Source: Rudanella lutea DSM 19387 (lineage in GTDB: Bacteria; Bacteroidota; Bacteroidia; Cytophagales; Spirosomataceae). Taken from it: DNA of 64,000 nt. Below are positions 24,514 to 33,768 of this stretch, in pieces. Every line of letters begins with the position of its first letter. The stretch's first letter is position 1. The stretch is from positions 4,359,694 to 4,423,693 of the forward strand of contig NZ_KB913013.1 in the NCBI RefSeq assembly GCF_000383955.1, read 5' to 3'. The position numbers and the translations under genes were made by a program. The notes beneath the pieces were generated by a model. It did no database searches. It was given only the letters and a program-made list of their open reading frames with translations, and was not told where the DNA came from.

Positions 24514-25147
24514 ACGCCATGACCAACGAAATAAGGTGGGCGGTGTTATTGGCCAGTTCGATGGTAAACTGCCCGGTTTCGTAATCGTAGTCCAGTTTGT
24601 ACAGGCAGAGGTTGCTGTGCTCGTAATTGTCCATTTGCGAAAGGGGCTCGTTCATGAGCCAGGAGAGCAGAATCCGCATGGCCCGCCCGTGCATGGCGAT
24701 CAGAACCGGATTTTCGTCCCGGCGCGACAGAATCAGATCAATTACGGGCTTCTGCCGGTCCCGAACCTGCTCCGGGCTTTCGCCCCCTTCGGTTGAGCGG
24801 GCTGTGTTGCCCGACGACCAGCTCTCGGTCAGGTCGCGGTAGTATTCATCGTCAACGTTGCCCGGCACTTTGCCTTCCATAATGCCCCAGCTGATCTCGT
24901 TGAGGCCCGTGTGTCGTTCGTACGGAATGCCAAGATCAATAAACGGCTGGGCGGTCTGAAGCGTCCGTTTCAGGGCCGATATGTACACTTTGCTGAACGG
25001 AACATGCTGGTAAGCCGCGAAAAAGGCTTGTGCCTGTGCGCGGCCCATATCATTCAAATCGGCGTCGACCCCGCTGCCTTGTACTACTCCCCGACGGTTG
25101 TAGTCCGTTTCGCCGTGCCGAATTATATAAATACTTTTATGTCCCAA
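24512..25147 (-). CDS. histidine phosphatase family protein
   Basis: 211 residues. The catalytic motif YIIRHGETDYN lies at about residues 7-17, and the second histidine is in LIAMHGRAMRIL, as in phosphoglycerate-mutase-like phosphatases. The substrate cannot be told. The only possible start is TTG at 25147: a stop lies six codons upstream and the next ATG would remove the active site. This start sits beside a palindrome (25161-25241). Confidence 0.88.
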   Translation of the reverse strand: MGHKSIYIIRHGETDYNRRGVVQGSGVDADLNDMGRAQAQAFFAAYQHVPFSKVYISALKRTLQTAQPFIDLGIPYERHTGLNEISWGIMEGKVPGNVDDEYYRDLTESWSSGNTARSTEGGESPEQVRDRQKPVIDLILSRRDENPVLIAMHGRAMRILLSWLMNEPLSQMDNYEHSNLCLYKLDYDYETGQFTIELANNTAHLISLVMA

Positions 25148-25160
25148 GCGCCCGTCAGTA

Positions 25161-25241
25161 GTTTATGGCTTATGGTTTTGGGGGCGGTCGTACCCTGCTG
25201 AAACGTGGGCAATGACGTGTCCAAAACCATAAACTCTATGG
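25161..25241. repeat. intergenic palindrome, TATGGTTTTGG arms
   Basis: TATGGTTTTGG at 25171-25181 pairs exactly with CCAAAACCATA at 25221-25231, flanked by further related words (GTTTATGGC, AAACTCTATGG). The arms resemble those of the palindrome at 46120-46184. It separates the divergent phosphatase and thioesterase genes. Confidence 0.65.
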
Positions 25242-25279
25242 TCAAATCGGGTGCAAAATTACACAAAACCAATCGCATT

Positions 25280-25696
25280 ATGAAAGCTGGATTTGATCTG
25301 AGTTCGTTGCAGTTCGCCCACACCGATTCCATGGTCAAACATCTTGGTATTGAGTTTACAGAGGCTGGTGAGGGCTACCTCGAAGCCCGTATGCCCGTGG
25401 ATGGTCGCACGCATCAGCCCTTCGGGATTCTGCACGGCGGGGCCTCGGTAGTACTGGCCGAATCGCTCGGGAGTACGGCCTCGTTTATGCTGCTCGACGA
25501 CCCCGCCAAACAACGGGCTGTCGGGCTGGAGATCAACGCCAACCACCTGCGGGCCGTGCGCGATGGGTGGGTGTACGGCCGGTGTACGCCTATTCACCTG
25601 GGCCGTACCACACACGTTTGGGACATTCGTATCCGCGATGAGCAAGGGCGCTCGGTTTGCGTGAGCCGCCTTACGGTTATGATTGTAGGTGGTTGA
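25280..25696 (+). CDS. menI: hotdog-fold thioesterase, MenI/YdiI-like
   Basis: 138 residues from ATG at 25280. ILHGGASVVLAESLGS carries the catalytic glutamate of the PaaI/YdiI/EntH group, and LEINANHLRAVRDG is the matching second motif. YdiI-type enzymes hydrolyse 1,4-dihydroxy-2-naphthoyl-CoA in menaquinone synthesis. The isochorismate synthase gene 4.5 kb to the right supports that reading, but EntH-like proofreading or another acyl-CoA is possible. The 3' end overlaps the convergent flavoprotein gene by 20 bp. Confidence 0.7.
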   Translation: MKAGFDLSSLQFAHTDSMVKHLGIEFTEAGEGYLEARMPVDGRTHQPFGILHGGASVVLAESLGSTASFMLLDDPAKQRAVGLEINANHLRAVRDGWVYGRCTPIHLGRTTHVWDIRIRDEQGRSVCVSRLTVMIVGG

Positions 25697-26795
25697 TAAC
25701 TGCGGAATCAGCGTTGAGCCGTGCCTGCCAGAAAGGGGCCGATGGCCAACGCTGTTCCTGCCGGTAATACATGGTTTGGTTGGTCAGAAAGGCCTCGTAC
25801 AGGTGGTGGAGGGCGCGCGCATACGATGGAAGGGCGTCTGCGCCGGCTCGCTCGCTTAATATGGCTTTGGCTCCCAGAATACCCGTGTAGAGGGCGCTCA
25901 GGACCCCTTGTGCCGACAACGGATCGAACCGAAGGGCGGCATCGCCCACGGCCAGCCAACCCGACCCAGTAGCCTGGGCCAGCCGGCCGCTCCGGGCATC
26001 GGCGGCTACGGGTGGCCCCTGAAGTTGATACCCGTATCGGTGGAGCCGCTCGGCTATGTGGGTAGTTTGCCGAACCAGCGTGCTGAACCCGGCTGGTGTT
26101 TTAGCCAGCTTACTGGCCGGGAGGTGACCGTCGGTGAAAAACGAAACCACGCGCTTTCCGGTAGGCAGCAGGGCCGTATGAAACCACCCGTCGGCCACCG
26201 ACTCAATCAGAGTAGTACCCTCTTCGTCGGGTGGGGTGCCGTTGGCAATCGTAAACCAACCCATAAATGCAACCTGCCGGTCGTGGTGCTCAATCGGAAT
26301 GCCCAACGCCCGGCCTACCAACGCCCGGCGCCCACTCGCGTCGATCAGGAAGCGGGCGGTCAGGGGGCTTTGGGCGGGGTCGTCGGGCATAACGAGCCAA
26401 CCGGTCTGCTGCCGGGCAATTTTCGTGATCCGTGTCGGCAGCAAGGTGGCACCAGCCTGCCGGGCCACTTGTCGTAAACAGTCGTCGAACCGGGGCCGGT
26501 CGAGGTGCCAGCCATTGCCGAAGGGCGAGTGAATAAACGACCGATCGGCCAGGTGGCTGCTGCCCCAGGCCGATGTGTTGCCATAACAAACCCGGTGCGC
26601 GTCGGCCTGAAAAGCCGCCCACGCCCCGAGTTCGACCAGCATGGGTTTTGCCGAAGGGGCGAGGCTCTCCCCTCCGGCAAATAATGGTCCGCCTGGGTCG
26701 TACACCAGCCCAACCGACAGGCCCGCCCGGCTGAGCAGGCTCGCCGACGCGGCTCCGGCGGGGCCACCACCCACAATCAGTACATCGTACAGCAT
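25677..26795 (-). CDS. LodB-like FAD-dependent modifying flavoprotein
   Basis: 372 residues. The FAD dinucleotide fold VLIVGGGPAGAASASLLSRA is at residues 5-24, and the second FAD motif is GDAALRFDPLSAQGVLSA. The family is the tryptophan-halogenase/LodB-like flavoprotein group. LodB-type proteins act on the LodA precursor to form cysteine tryptophylquinone. The gene starts 2 bp after the stop of the LodA-like gene, as in lodAB operons, which is the main reason for this assignment. The overlap with menI at the 3' end is convergent. Confidence 0.85.
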   Translation of the reverse strand: MLYDVLIVGGGPAGAASASLLSRAGLSVGLVYDPGGPLFAGGESLAPSAKPMLVELGAWAAFQADAHRVCYGNTSAWGSSHLADRSFIHSPFGNGWHLDRPRFDDCLRQVARQAGATLLPTRITKIARQQTGWLVMPDDPAQSPLTARFLIDASGRRALVGRALGIPIEHHDRQVAFMGWFTIANGTPPDEEGTTLIESVADGWFHTALLPTGKRVVSFFTDGHLPASKLAKTPAGFSTLVRQTTHIAERLHRYGYQLQGPPVAADARSGRLAQATGSGWLAVGDAALRFDPLSAQGVLSALYTGILGAKAILSERAGADALPSYARALHHLYEAFLTNQTMYYRQEQRWPSAPFWQARLNADSAVINHLQS

Positions 26796-26797
26796 GG

Positions 26798-28735
26798 CTA
26801 TCTCCGCCGGGCGGCCCGACCTACCCGACCTACGTACAACCCCTGATCGTCGGGAATTTGGGTGGCTTCGTCGGCCAGGTTTTTCCGGATTGCGTCTATG
26901 TGATCGGCCATGAGTACCCCCGCATCGGGTGTTTCGCCCGGCGCAAACGGGGGCGACTCCACGTACATCGCAGGCGGAAAATCAGGATCGTCGGGCAGGC
27001 CCGGTTGGTGGCCAATCACGCCCAGATCGCCGAACTTGTCGACCATATTGACCAGCGCATCGAGGTAACCAGGGCCGAGAATCCGGTACCAGCTGGCCCG
27101 ACGATTGAACGCGTCGAGCCGCTCTGATCGGTCGCGGGCTGTGTCCATGACCACGTCGTAATCAGCCTGTTTCAGAACCGTGTTGGGTACGCGGGCGGGC
27201 CAGAACGTCGGCACCAGCGGATCGTACTGCGATTCGTACCCGGCCCGGCAGCTGGCGGTGTCGCTCTGCCAGGGGCAGGCCATCCAGCGGGTCAGGTCGC
27301 CGGGGCCGTTCCAGAAAATACCGGGTGGCGTGGTGAATACATCGCTCAACAAATCGGGCGAGAGCAGCGGGCCGTAGTCGGGCTCGGGGTAGTTGGCCGG
27401 CCGCCGACGAATCCGAAACGGGCCACTGTACATGCCTACCTGTCGCATGGGCCAGGTCATTTCGCAACCGGGGTGGAACGGGCCACCGAGGCAGTACCAA
27501 AGTGCGGCTTTGGTCAGGGTGTCGGCTTGTTGCTGCGGAGTACTGACGTCCGCCAGGGATTGGGGGGGCTGGTAATTCGGGTCCCAGTCGGGCGTAAAGT
27601 TTCCGTTTACCCAACTGGTCAGGTAGCCATACAGGGTTTTGGTGAGCGTGAAGTAGGCATTGGGTGTCGAGGCTGGCACGTTCATATTGTCACCGTACAT
27701 CCAGGGCCACCGCTGAGGCTCAATCTGAGTTGATTTGGGCGAGCGGAAGTAATTGAAAATCTGTCGGCGGTACTCCCGGTAATCGTCGGTTACGTTGCCA
27801 TCGGCATCCGTCGTGATCGTCGATAGTTTGTGCAGCAGGCCGGGCTGGGTGAAATCGTAGGCCTGTCCGTGTCCGTAGGCCACAAAAAAGCCCTGATTAA
27901 CCCACTGATTTTGGCTGAATTGATCCAGAATGGGCAGAATATCGTGCTGAAACGAGGGACGCGTGGTTGTGGGCGTGTTGAAATACCCGCTGATGGCGTC
28001 GGCCACCACATCGTACATGGTCTGCACCGAGATAATGTCAGGTGCGTAATTGGGCGGTCCGCACACAACCCAGGCCCCTTCAACGGGTAGGTTCTGGCCC
28101 TCATACGTCACCATGGCGTCCACCGGACCGTCGGAGGTGTCGTCGTGCCAGCCGTTGTTGTTGGCAAAGGTCGTAGGGGTGTTGCCGGGGTAGGGCGTGT
28201 TCGATACGCCATGCCCGCCCAGGAACAGCAAGTGGCCCGTTTCGTCGGTGCGTAGCTCGCCCAGATACACCGATTCACCCAAAAACTGCCCTTTGTCAAA
28301 CGCATATTGCGGGCCGCTTTCGTTGGTGCCGGTGATCGACACGGGCCCCGGATCAATAATCAGCTGCTGCCGGTCGCTGCCCTGAAAATTGGCGTTACGA
28401 AGCGGTACGGGCTTGGCCTGCGGAATATCCATAGCCACGTCGAACTCGTACCAGGCTGCTTTTTTATTGGCCACATGGGCCGTCCAGGTGATGGAGGCAT
28501 TCGACGCGTTCAGCTCCTGCACCACCTGCCCCTGCGCGTTGAGGCCAAATACCCGAAACCGGGCGGCCTGCCGTTTGAGTGCTCCACGCCGGTCTTTGTA
28601 GAAGGCTGCGGGCTGCCGGGCGGGGGCCAGTACCTCGGGGCCAATGAAATACGAATCGGGGCTGTTGCCTACGCGGGCAACGCCAATGGCGGGGTAGATA
28701 GCCGCCCGCACAATTGTCTGGTCAATAGAAGACAT
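26798..28735 (-). CDS. LodA/GoxA-family CTQ-dependent amino-acid oxidase
   Basis: 645 residues. The N-terminus AAIYPAIGVARVGNSPDSYF, the FLGGHGVS stretch and the C-terminal half (CLGGPFHPGCEMTWPMRQVG near residues 415-435, CPWQSD and FWPARVP near 490-515) are conserved in LodA/GoxA oxidases. These enzymes carry a cysteine tryptophylquinone made from their own Cys and Trp and oxidise amino acids such as lysine or glycine, releasing ammonia, a keto/aldehyde product and H2O2. Which Cys and Trp form the cofactor cannot be proven by reading; the Cys near 416-425 and the Trp in FWPARVP are candidates. No signal peptide is seen. It is the middle gene of a three-gene operon. Confidence 0.9.
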   Translation of the reverse strand: MSSIDQTIVRAAIYPAIGVARVGNSPDSYFIGPEVLAPARQPAAFYKDRRGALKRQAARFRVFGLNAQGQVVQELNASNASITWTAHVANKKAAWYEFDVAMDIPQAKPVPLRNANFQGSDRQQLIIDPGPVSITGTNESGPQYAFDKGQFLGESVYLGELRTDETGHLLFLGGHGVSNTPYPGNTPTTFANNNGWHDDTSDGPVDAMVTYEGQNLPVEGAWVVCGPPNYAPDIISVQTMYDVVADAISGYFNTPTTTRPSFQHDILPILDQFSQNQWVNQGFFVAYGHGQAYDFTQPGLLHKLSTITTDADGNVTDDYREYRRQIFNYFRSPKSTQIEPQRWPWMYGDNMNVPASTPNAYFTLTKTLYGYLTSWVNGNFTPDWDPNYQPPQSLADVSTPQQQADTLTKAALWYCLGGPFHPGCEMTWPMRQVGMYSGPFRIRRRPANYPEPDYGPLLSPDLLSDVFTTPPGIFWNGPGDLTRWMACPWQSDTASCRAGYESQYDPLVPTFWPARVPNTVLKQADYDVVMDTARDRSERLDAFNRRASWYRILGPGYLDALVNMVDKFGDLGVIGHQPGLPDDPDFPPAMYVESPPFAPGETPDAGVLMADHIDAIRKNLADEATQIPDDQGLYVGRVGRAARRR

Positions 28736-28761
28736 CGTTACGTGTTGGTTTAGGAAAGAGT

Positions 28762-29790
28762 TTACTTCGAAGCCGGTTGCGGAATCACGTTGGACGGCGG
28801 ATGGGGTGGCCGGTTGACCGTAGGTTCGCCAACGGGTACGCCGTTGAGGTAGCGCCGGAGTTCGGCCGAGGCCTGATACACCACCTTTCGAACCTCGTTG
28901 AGACTACCCACTGGGGCGTGTTCGGGCAGGGCGTGCCATGAATTAAACGCCAGGTTTTCGCCGAAAGCCGCCTGACCGGGGGCGTCGATGTCCTGTACCG
29001 GCAGCGTGATGGTAGCGACCGGAACCGGGGGCGACTCCTGCTCGCTCCAGGCCACAGTGGCATCGTCGAGGGGCATGGTGGCCGGGTTGCGCCGAAACTG
29101 CACCGAAAACGTCAGCGTGACAGGCTGCTCCAGCAATCGGCCACGCAGGCGGTCATGGAGGTAGTTGGGGTTGTTGGTCGGTACGTCGCCCGGCTGGTCG
29201 GCAACCGAAGCCGTTACCTTGTATTTCACGTATTCGCCTTCGCCAAAAGCATAAGGAAGACAACTCCAGTAGGGCGTGGCCAGCACATCGGGAAACGACT
29301 TGTCCATCTCGTTCAGGATCGCCTGCGTAACCGGGTGCGAATTCAGGTAGGTATCGTAATTGTGCCCCACCACCCCAGCTTGGGTGAACGCGCACATTTC
29401 AGTCGCGTTTGGCACAAAAAACCGGTCGATGAACTGGAGGGTAAAATCCTGTGTGGTGGCGTCTTCTTCGCCGGGGAGCAACTTGCGGCCGGGCACATCA
29501 ATTAGCTTGATCGACAGGCCCAGCGTAGTACCCTGATCGGGCAGTAGGGGTAGAGTATCGGACGAAAACCGCACCCAGCACGCAAATGAGGGGTAGCTGA
29601 AAACCCCGATTTTGAGCGTATCGGGCAAGTCGGGGTTAACGGTAAATGTGCCGTATGCAACGCCGTGCGGGCGCAAAAAAACCGCCCGTCGGACGGGTTG
29701 CTGGCCCGCCAGAATCCGCGGGCCCATTGTCTTGTCGACGAACATCTGTTTAAGCGACCCGATGGGGTCGGCTGAGCAATCGATAGCCAT
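28762..29790 (-). CDS. catalase-like haem protein
   Basis: 342 residues. The ending FNSWHALPEHAPVGSLNEVR followed by KVVYQASAELRRYLNG is typical of catalase-related proteins, as is the early part FLRPHGVAYGTFTVNP and FACWVRFSSDTLP. A histidine in RPHGVAYG sits where the distal catalytic His is expected. The usual proximal tyrosine stretch (RLFSYxDTQ) is not visible, so catalase activity is uncertain. It is upstream of the LodA-like gene by 26 bp, same strand, and could remove or use the H2O2 made by that oxidase. No signal peptide. Confidence 0.8.
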   Translation of the reverse strand: MAIDCSADPIGSLKQMFVDKTMGPRILAGQQPVRRAVFLRPHGVAYGTFTVNPDLPDTLKIGVFSYPSFACWVRFSSDTLPLLPDQGTTLGLSIKLIDVPGRKLLPGEEDATTQDFTLQFIDRFFVPNATEMCAFTQAGVVGHNYDTYLNSHPVTQAILNEMDKSFPDVLATPYWSCLPYAFGEGEYVKYKVTASVADQPGDVPTNNPNYLHDRLRGRLLEQPVTLTFSVQFRRNPATMPLDDATVAWSEQESPPVPVATITLPVQDIDAPGQAAFGENLAFNSWHALPEHAPVGSLNEVRKVVYQASAELRRYLNGVPVGEPTVNRPPHPPSNVIPQPASK

Positions 29791-30177
29791 AGAGGTATTG
29801 GTTTTGAGGAAAGAGAAAAGCAGACGCGATCCGAACGGGTCCAGGATACCCCTGGTCAGGGGTAGGAATACACGATCAGTCGGCAGGTATTACGAATCCG
29901 GACGAAGTAGATGATAAAACGCATGGGGGTAAGGTCTTAATTGTGAATGGCTTGCGGTAGAATTCGGATCAATATATGTGATGCTGTAGATGGCCGACGG
30001 GCTTTTCTGACAGATGGTATCTTTTTCATTGATTTAGGGGCTCCGCGTCAATTATTTGTACCGAATTGGGATAGAACTGCACCCAACGCATTGATTTTGC
30101 CCGTGCCGTGACTTTTTCGGTGCACAAACTGTTATCCTCTTAACCGGCTGACTCTGTTGGTCGTCGGTCCGTTGATT
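29791..30177. other. divergent intergenic region, catalase-like operon / isochorismate synthase
   Basis: 387 bp without a credible gene. It must hold promoters for both directions. A near match to a -7 box (ATTATTTG, near 30049-30056) is on the plus strand, without a matching TTG. Nothing else stands out. Confidence 0.4.
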
Positions 30178-31455
30178 ATGCAAGTAGAGGCAATGGATAT
30201 TCGGCCAGACTTCGCGCAGCCCACCGCGACAGCCTGGTGGGAGGTAGCCCGGCAGGCTGGTTATCCGGCTGCGCTGTGGCGGCTACCCAATCAGACCGAA
30301 AAACACCTGATCGTTCACCTCGACCCGACGCCCGCTATGGTGTCGGTCGATCTGGAAGAACTACCCGCCGGGTTTGTAATGAGCCCGTTCAACAATTTTG
30401 ACTATGGCACCGGTGCGCCGTTTGAGGCTCCGTTCCTGCGCGCTGACCTGCACGTGAAGCAGGCGGGTCGTGGCTGGGAACTCGCCGGGCCCGTAACCTC
30501 GCGCCGGGCCGAAGAACTCATCGGGCAGGTGCAGGCCTACCGACCAACCGGCCGCCCCGTAGCCCAGATGGTCGACGACTCGGCGGCCGACCAAATCAAC
30601 AGCGTAGCCCAACAGCGTTTCGAGCAGAGTGTAGAAGAGGCTGTCTCGGCGATGCAGCAGGGCGTATTCCGGAAAGTGGTGCTATCGCGTACCAAATCGG
30701 TCTGGTTCAACGAAGAGCCCGATGCCGTGGCCCTGTTCGACCAACTGTGCGTAGCCTACCCAACCGCATTTGTTGCGGCTGTATGGCTCCCCGACCGGCG
30801 GCAGGTCTGGATCAGTGCCAGCCCCGAACGGCTGGTAAGCGTGGATGCGGCCGGTATATTTCGTACCATTTCACTGGCCGGCACTCAGTCAGCCTACGAT
30901 GCCGGGGGGCGGCTTAAGCGCACTTCGGAGGCTCTGTGGGCACAGAAAGAAATTGAGGAGCAGGCCCTGGTGAGCCGCTACATCATTGAGTGCTTTAAGA
31001 AAATCCGTTTGCGGGAGTACCTCGAAGAAGGTCCCAAGACCATTCTGGCGGGGAATCTGATGCACCTGGGCAGCCATTTTACGGTAGACACGCAGGCCGT
31101 GCGCTACGGGCAACTGGGCACCGTGATGATCCGGCTGTTGCACCCAACCTCGGCTGTGTGCGGGATGCCGCGCACAGCCGCGTTCAACTTCATCAACGAA
31201 CACGAGGGCTACGACCGTGAATTTTACAGTGGTTTTCTGGGGCCGGTCAACATGACGCCCGATGGCGCCACCGAGGGTACCGAAAGCAATCTGTTCGTGC
31301 ATATTCGGTGCATGAAGGTAGAAGGCAGCCAGGCAACCCTATTTGCCGGTGCTGGCCTGACCGAAGACTCCGACCCGCAAAAAGAGTGGAAAGAGACCGA
31401 GATGAAATGCCAGACATTGCTCTCGGTGATGAAGAGCCTGAATGCCGGACAGTAG
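30178..31455 (+). CDS. menF: isochorismate synthase (chorismate-binding enzyme)
   Basis: About 425 residues from ATG at 30178 (an ATG at 30193 is close behind). The C-terminal chorismate-binding domain has SLAGTQSAYDAGG, QKEIEEQALVSRYI, LLHPTSAVCGMPRTAAFNFI and YSGFLGPVNM, the signature of isochorismate synthases (MenF/EntC/DhbC). It converts chorismate to isochorismate. With menaquinone as the only quinone in most Bacteroidota and a MenI-like gene nearby, MenF is preferred over a siderophore role; no other siderophore gene is seen. Confidence 0.85.
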   Translation: MQVEAMDIRPDFAQPTATAWWEVARQAGYPAALWRLPNQTEKHLIVHLDPTPAMVSVDLEELPAGFVMSPFNNFDYGTGAPFEAPFLRADLHVKQAGRGWELAGPVTSRRAEELIGQVQAYRPTGRPVAQMVDDSAADQINSVAQQRFEQSVEEAVSAMQQGVFRKVVLSRTKSVWFNEEPDAVALFDQLCVAYPTAFVAAVWLPDRRQVWISASPERLVSVDAAGIFRTISLAGTQSAYDAGGRLKRTSEALWAQKEIEEQALVSRYIIECFKKIRLREYLEEGPKTILAGNLMHLGSHFTVDTQAVRYGQLGTVMIRLLHPTSAVCGMPRTAAFNFINEHEGYDREFYSGFLGPVNMTPDGATEGTESNLFVHIRCMKVEGSQATLFAGAGLTEDSDPQKEWKETEMKCQTLLSVMKSLNAGQ

Positions 31456-31495
31456 CCGGATCGCCCTATCTTTACGGAACCTCTCTCCGATAGTC

Positions 31496-32884
31496 ATGGT
31501 AGCATCCGAAACCTCCACACCCGTACACCCGGGTTGGCCCGTGGTGGGCAACACCCTTGAGTTTGCCCGCAATCCGCTGGCGATGTTTTCCCGGCTCTCG
31601 CAGCAATACGAGCGGGTGGTGCGTATTGCCATTGGCGGCCGAAAGCAGTTTGTGGCGCTCCGCCCCGAAGATGTGAAGTACGTGTTTCAGGAAAACAACC
31701 GGAACTACGTGCGGTCGCCTGCCTTTCTGATACTCAAACGGTTTCTGGGCGAAGGCCTGCTCACGAGTGATGGCGATTTCTGGCGTCGGCAACGGCGACT
31801 GGCCCAACCTGCGTTTCACCGGCAGAAATTGGCCATGCTGGCCCAAACGATGGTAGAGGAGGCCGTGGGTTGGGTGGATGAGTTGAGGGTGGGTGTAGAG
31901 GCTAATCCCGGTGGGCCGGTCAATGTGTCGCAGTCACTCATGGACGTGACCATGCGGATTGTGTGCAAAACGCTGTTTGGCACGGAGTACACAACTGTAT
32001 CGGGCACGGGCCGAACCGAGGGGCTTTCGCACTCGCTCGAAACGCTCAATTACCTGGCTAATCAGATGCTGCTGACGCCTGTTAAGGTGCCGCGTTCGTG
32101 GCCCACGCCCAACAATGTCCGGTTCAGGAAGGCAAGCGCGCTGGTCGATACCCTGATTTACGGGTTTATTGCCACCCGACGCCAAACGGGCGAGTCGCGC
32201 GATGACCTGCTCGATATGCTGCTCCATGCCGTCGATGAAGAAACCGGGGCCGTAATGTCGGATACGCAACTGCGCGACGAGTGCGTGACCCTGTTCACGG
32301 CCGGGCACGAAACAACGGCCGTATCAATGGCCTGGACACTCTCTCTGCTGGCTACGCACCCCGACATACAGGCCCGTGTGCAGACCGAAATTCGGGAGAA
32401 ACTCGGTACCGACCGGGTGCCAGGTGCCGATGCCTTCCGGTCGCTGACGTACACGCTGCAGGTTATTCAGGAATCGCTGCGGTTGTACCCACCGGCCTGG
32501 GCTATGAGCCGTATGGCCGTTACCGACGATCAGCTCGGCCCGCATCGGGTTCCGGCGGGCGCTACGGTGCTGGTATCGCCCTACGTGTTGCACCGCGACC
32601 CACGCCATTGGGACAACCCCGACCGGTTCGATCCTGACCGGTTTGCGGCCGGACGCGAAAAAGAGCGGCATCCGTACGCGTACCTGCCGTTTGGGGGCGG
32701 TCCCCGGCTTTGCATTGGTAATCAGTTTGCCCTGATGGAGATGCAGATTCTGCTCGGGCTGTTACTTCGCGACTTTACACTGCAACGTCCCGAAACCCCA
32801 CCGGTTCCGCAGCCACTTATTACGTTACGCCCCAAAAAACCGCTGCATCTGGTGATGCAACGGAACACCAACTGGTTCTCCTGA
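31496..32884 (+). CDS. cytochrome P450
   Basis: 462 residues from ATG at 31496, 40 bp after the isochorismate synthase stop; the frame is open further upstream. The I-helix FTAGHETTAV, the ExxR motif in QESLRLYPP and the haem-binding loop FGGGPRLCIGNQFA (the Cys ligates the haem) are all present. The overall layout is of the fatty-acid/bacterial CYP102-like or CYP4-like soluble type. No redox partner gene is adjacent, so the substrate is unknown. Confidence 0.93.
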   Translation: MVASETSTPVHPGWPVVGNTLEFARNPLAMFSRLSQQYERVVRIAIGGRKQFVALRPEDVKYVFQENNRNYVRSPAFLILKRFLGEGLLTSDGDFWRRQRRLAQPAFHRQKLAMLAQTMVEEAVGWVDELRVGVEANPGGPVNVSQSLMDVTMRIVCKTLFGTEYTTVSGTGRTEGLSHSLETLNYLANQMLLTPVKVPRSWPTPNNVRFRKASALVDTLIYGFIATRRQTGESRDDLLDMLLHAVDEETGAVMSDTQLRDECVTLFTAGHETTAVSMAWTLSLLATHPDIQARVQTEIREKLGTDRVPGADAFRSLTYTLQVIQESLRLYPPAWAMSRMAVTDDQLGPHRVPAGATVLVSPYVLHRDPRHWDNPDRFDPDRFAAGREKERHPYAYLPFGGGPRLCIGNQFALMEMQILLGLLLRDFTLQRPETPPVPQPLITLRPKKPLHLVMQRNTNWFS

Positions 32885-32933
32885 ACAATCGGGCCTGTTC
32901 GCTGGTAAAGTAAGTGCACACATAATCAGCGTT

Positions 32934-33731
32934 ATGGCACAAGAAAAAGAACTGGAAGGCCGGGTAGCCGTAATTACGGGTGCCGGATCGGGGATTGGTA
33001 AAGCGGCCGCCCTACGACTGGCCCGCGAAGGGGCAAAGGTGGTGGCCGTGAGTCGTTCGGACGACGAAATAAAACAGACTGTTGCCGAAATCGAACAGGC
33101 GGGGGGTGAGGCCATCGCCGTTGCCGCCGATATTTCGAAAGAACCCGATATGAAGGCGTTGTACGAGCAGGTTGAAAAAAGCTACGGCCGACTCGACATT
33201 GTGTTTGCCAACGCGGGCATTAACGGAGTTTGGGCCCCGCTCGACGAAATTGAACTCGACGAATGGCAGAAAACAATTGATATTAACCTGACCGGTACGT
33301 TTCTGACGGTCAAGCACGCCTTGCGGCTTCTCAAGCAGGCTGGCAAAGGCTCCATCATCGTCACGGCATCGGTCAACGGAACGCGTATTTTTACGAATAC
33401 GGGTGCCACAGCCTACTCGTCAACCAAGGCCGCGCAGGTGGCCTTCACCCAGATGATCGCCCTCGAACTGGCCAAGCACAAGATTCGGGTCAATGTAGTT
33501 TGTCCGGGGGCTATCGAGACTAATATTGAAGAGAATACCGAACACCGCGATCTCGAACGGGTAAAAGAGCCCGCCGAGTTTCCGGAGGGTAAAATCCCCC
33601 TAACCGATGGCAAGCCGGGTACGAGCGAGCAAGTTGCCGATTTAGTCTTGTTTCTGGCCTCCGACCGGGCGAGTCATATTACGGGTACACCCATCTGGAT
33701 CGACGGAGCCGAATCGCTGTTATTGGGTTAA
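32934..33731 (+). CDS. SDR-family oxidoreductase
   Basis: 265 residues. Rossmann motif ITGAGSGIGKAAALRLA, FANAGI, catalytic Ser in IIVTASVNG and the YSSTK active-site motif make a classical short-chain dehydrogenase. The substrate cannot be told. It follows the P450 gene by 49 bp and may be co-transcribed. Confidence 0.92.
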   Translation: MAQEKELEGRVAVITGAGSGIGKAAALRLAREGAKVVAVSRSDDEIKQTVAEIEQAGGEAIAVAADISKEPDMKALYEQVEKSYGRLDIVFANAGINGVWAPLDEIELDEWQKTIDINLTGTFLTVKHALRLLKQAGKGSIIVTASVNGTRIFTNTGATAYSSTKAAQVAFTQMIALELAKHKIRVNVVCPGAIETNIEENTEHRDLERVKEPAEFPEGKIPLTDGKPGTSEQVADLVLFLASDRASHITGTPIWIDGAESLLLG

Positions 33732-33737
33732 AATACG

Positions 33738-33763
33738 TAGAGACGCCAGTAGGCGTCTCTACA
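33738..33763. terminator. convergent terminator hairpin, GTAGAGACGCC type
   Basis: GTAGAGACGCC (33738-33748) and GGCGTCTCTAC (33753-33763) form a perfect 11-bp stem with a 4-nt loop, placed between the stops of two convergent genes. There is no T-run. The GTAGAGACGC word is one that I know from dispersed palindromes in other genomes, so it may be a mobile repeat used as a terminator. Confidence 0.6.
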
Positions 33764-33768
33764 GGTTA

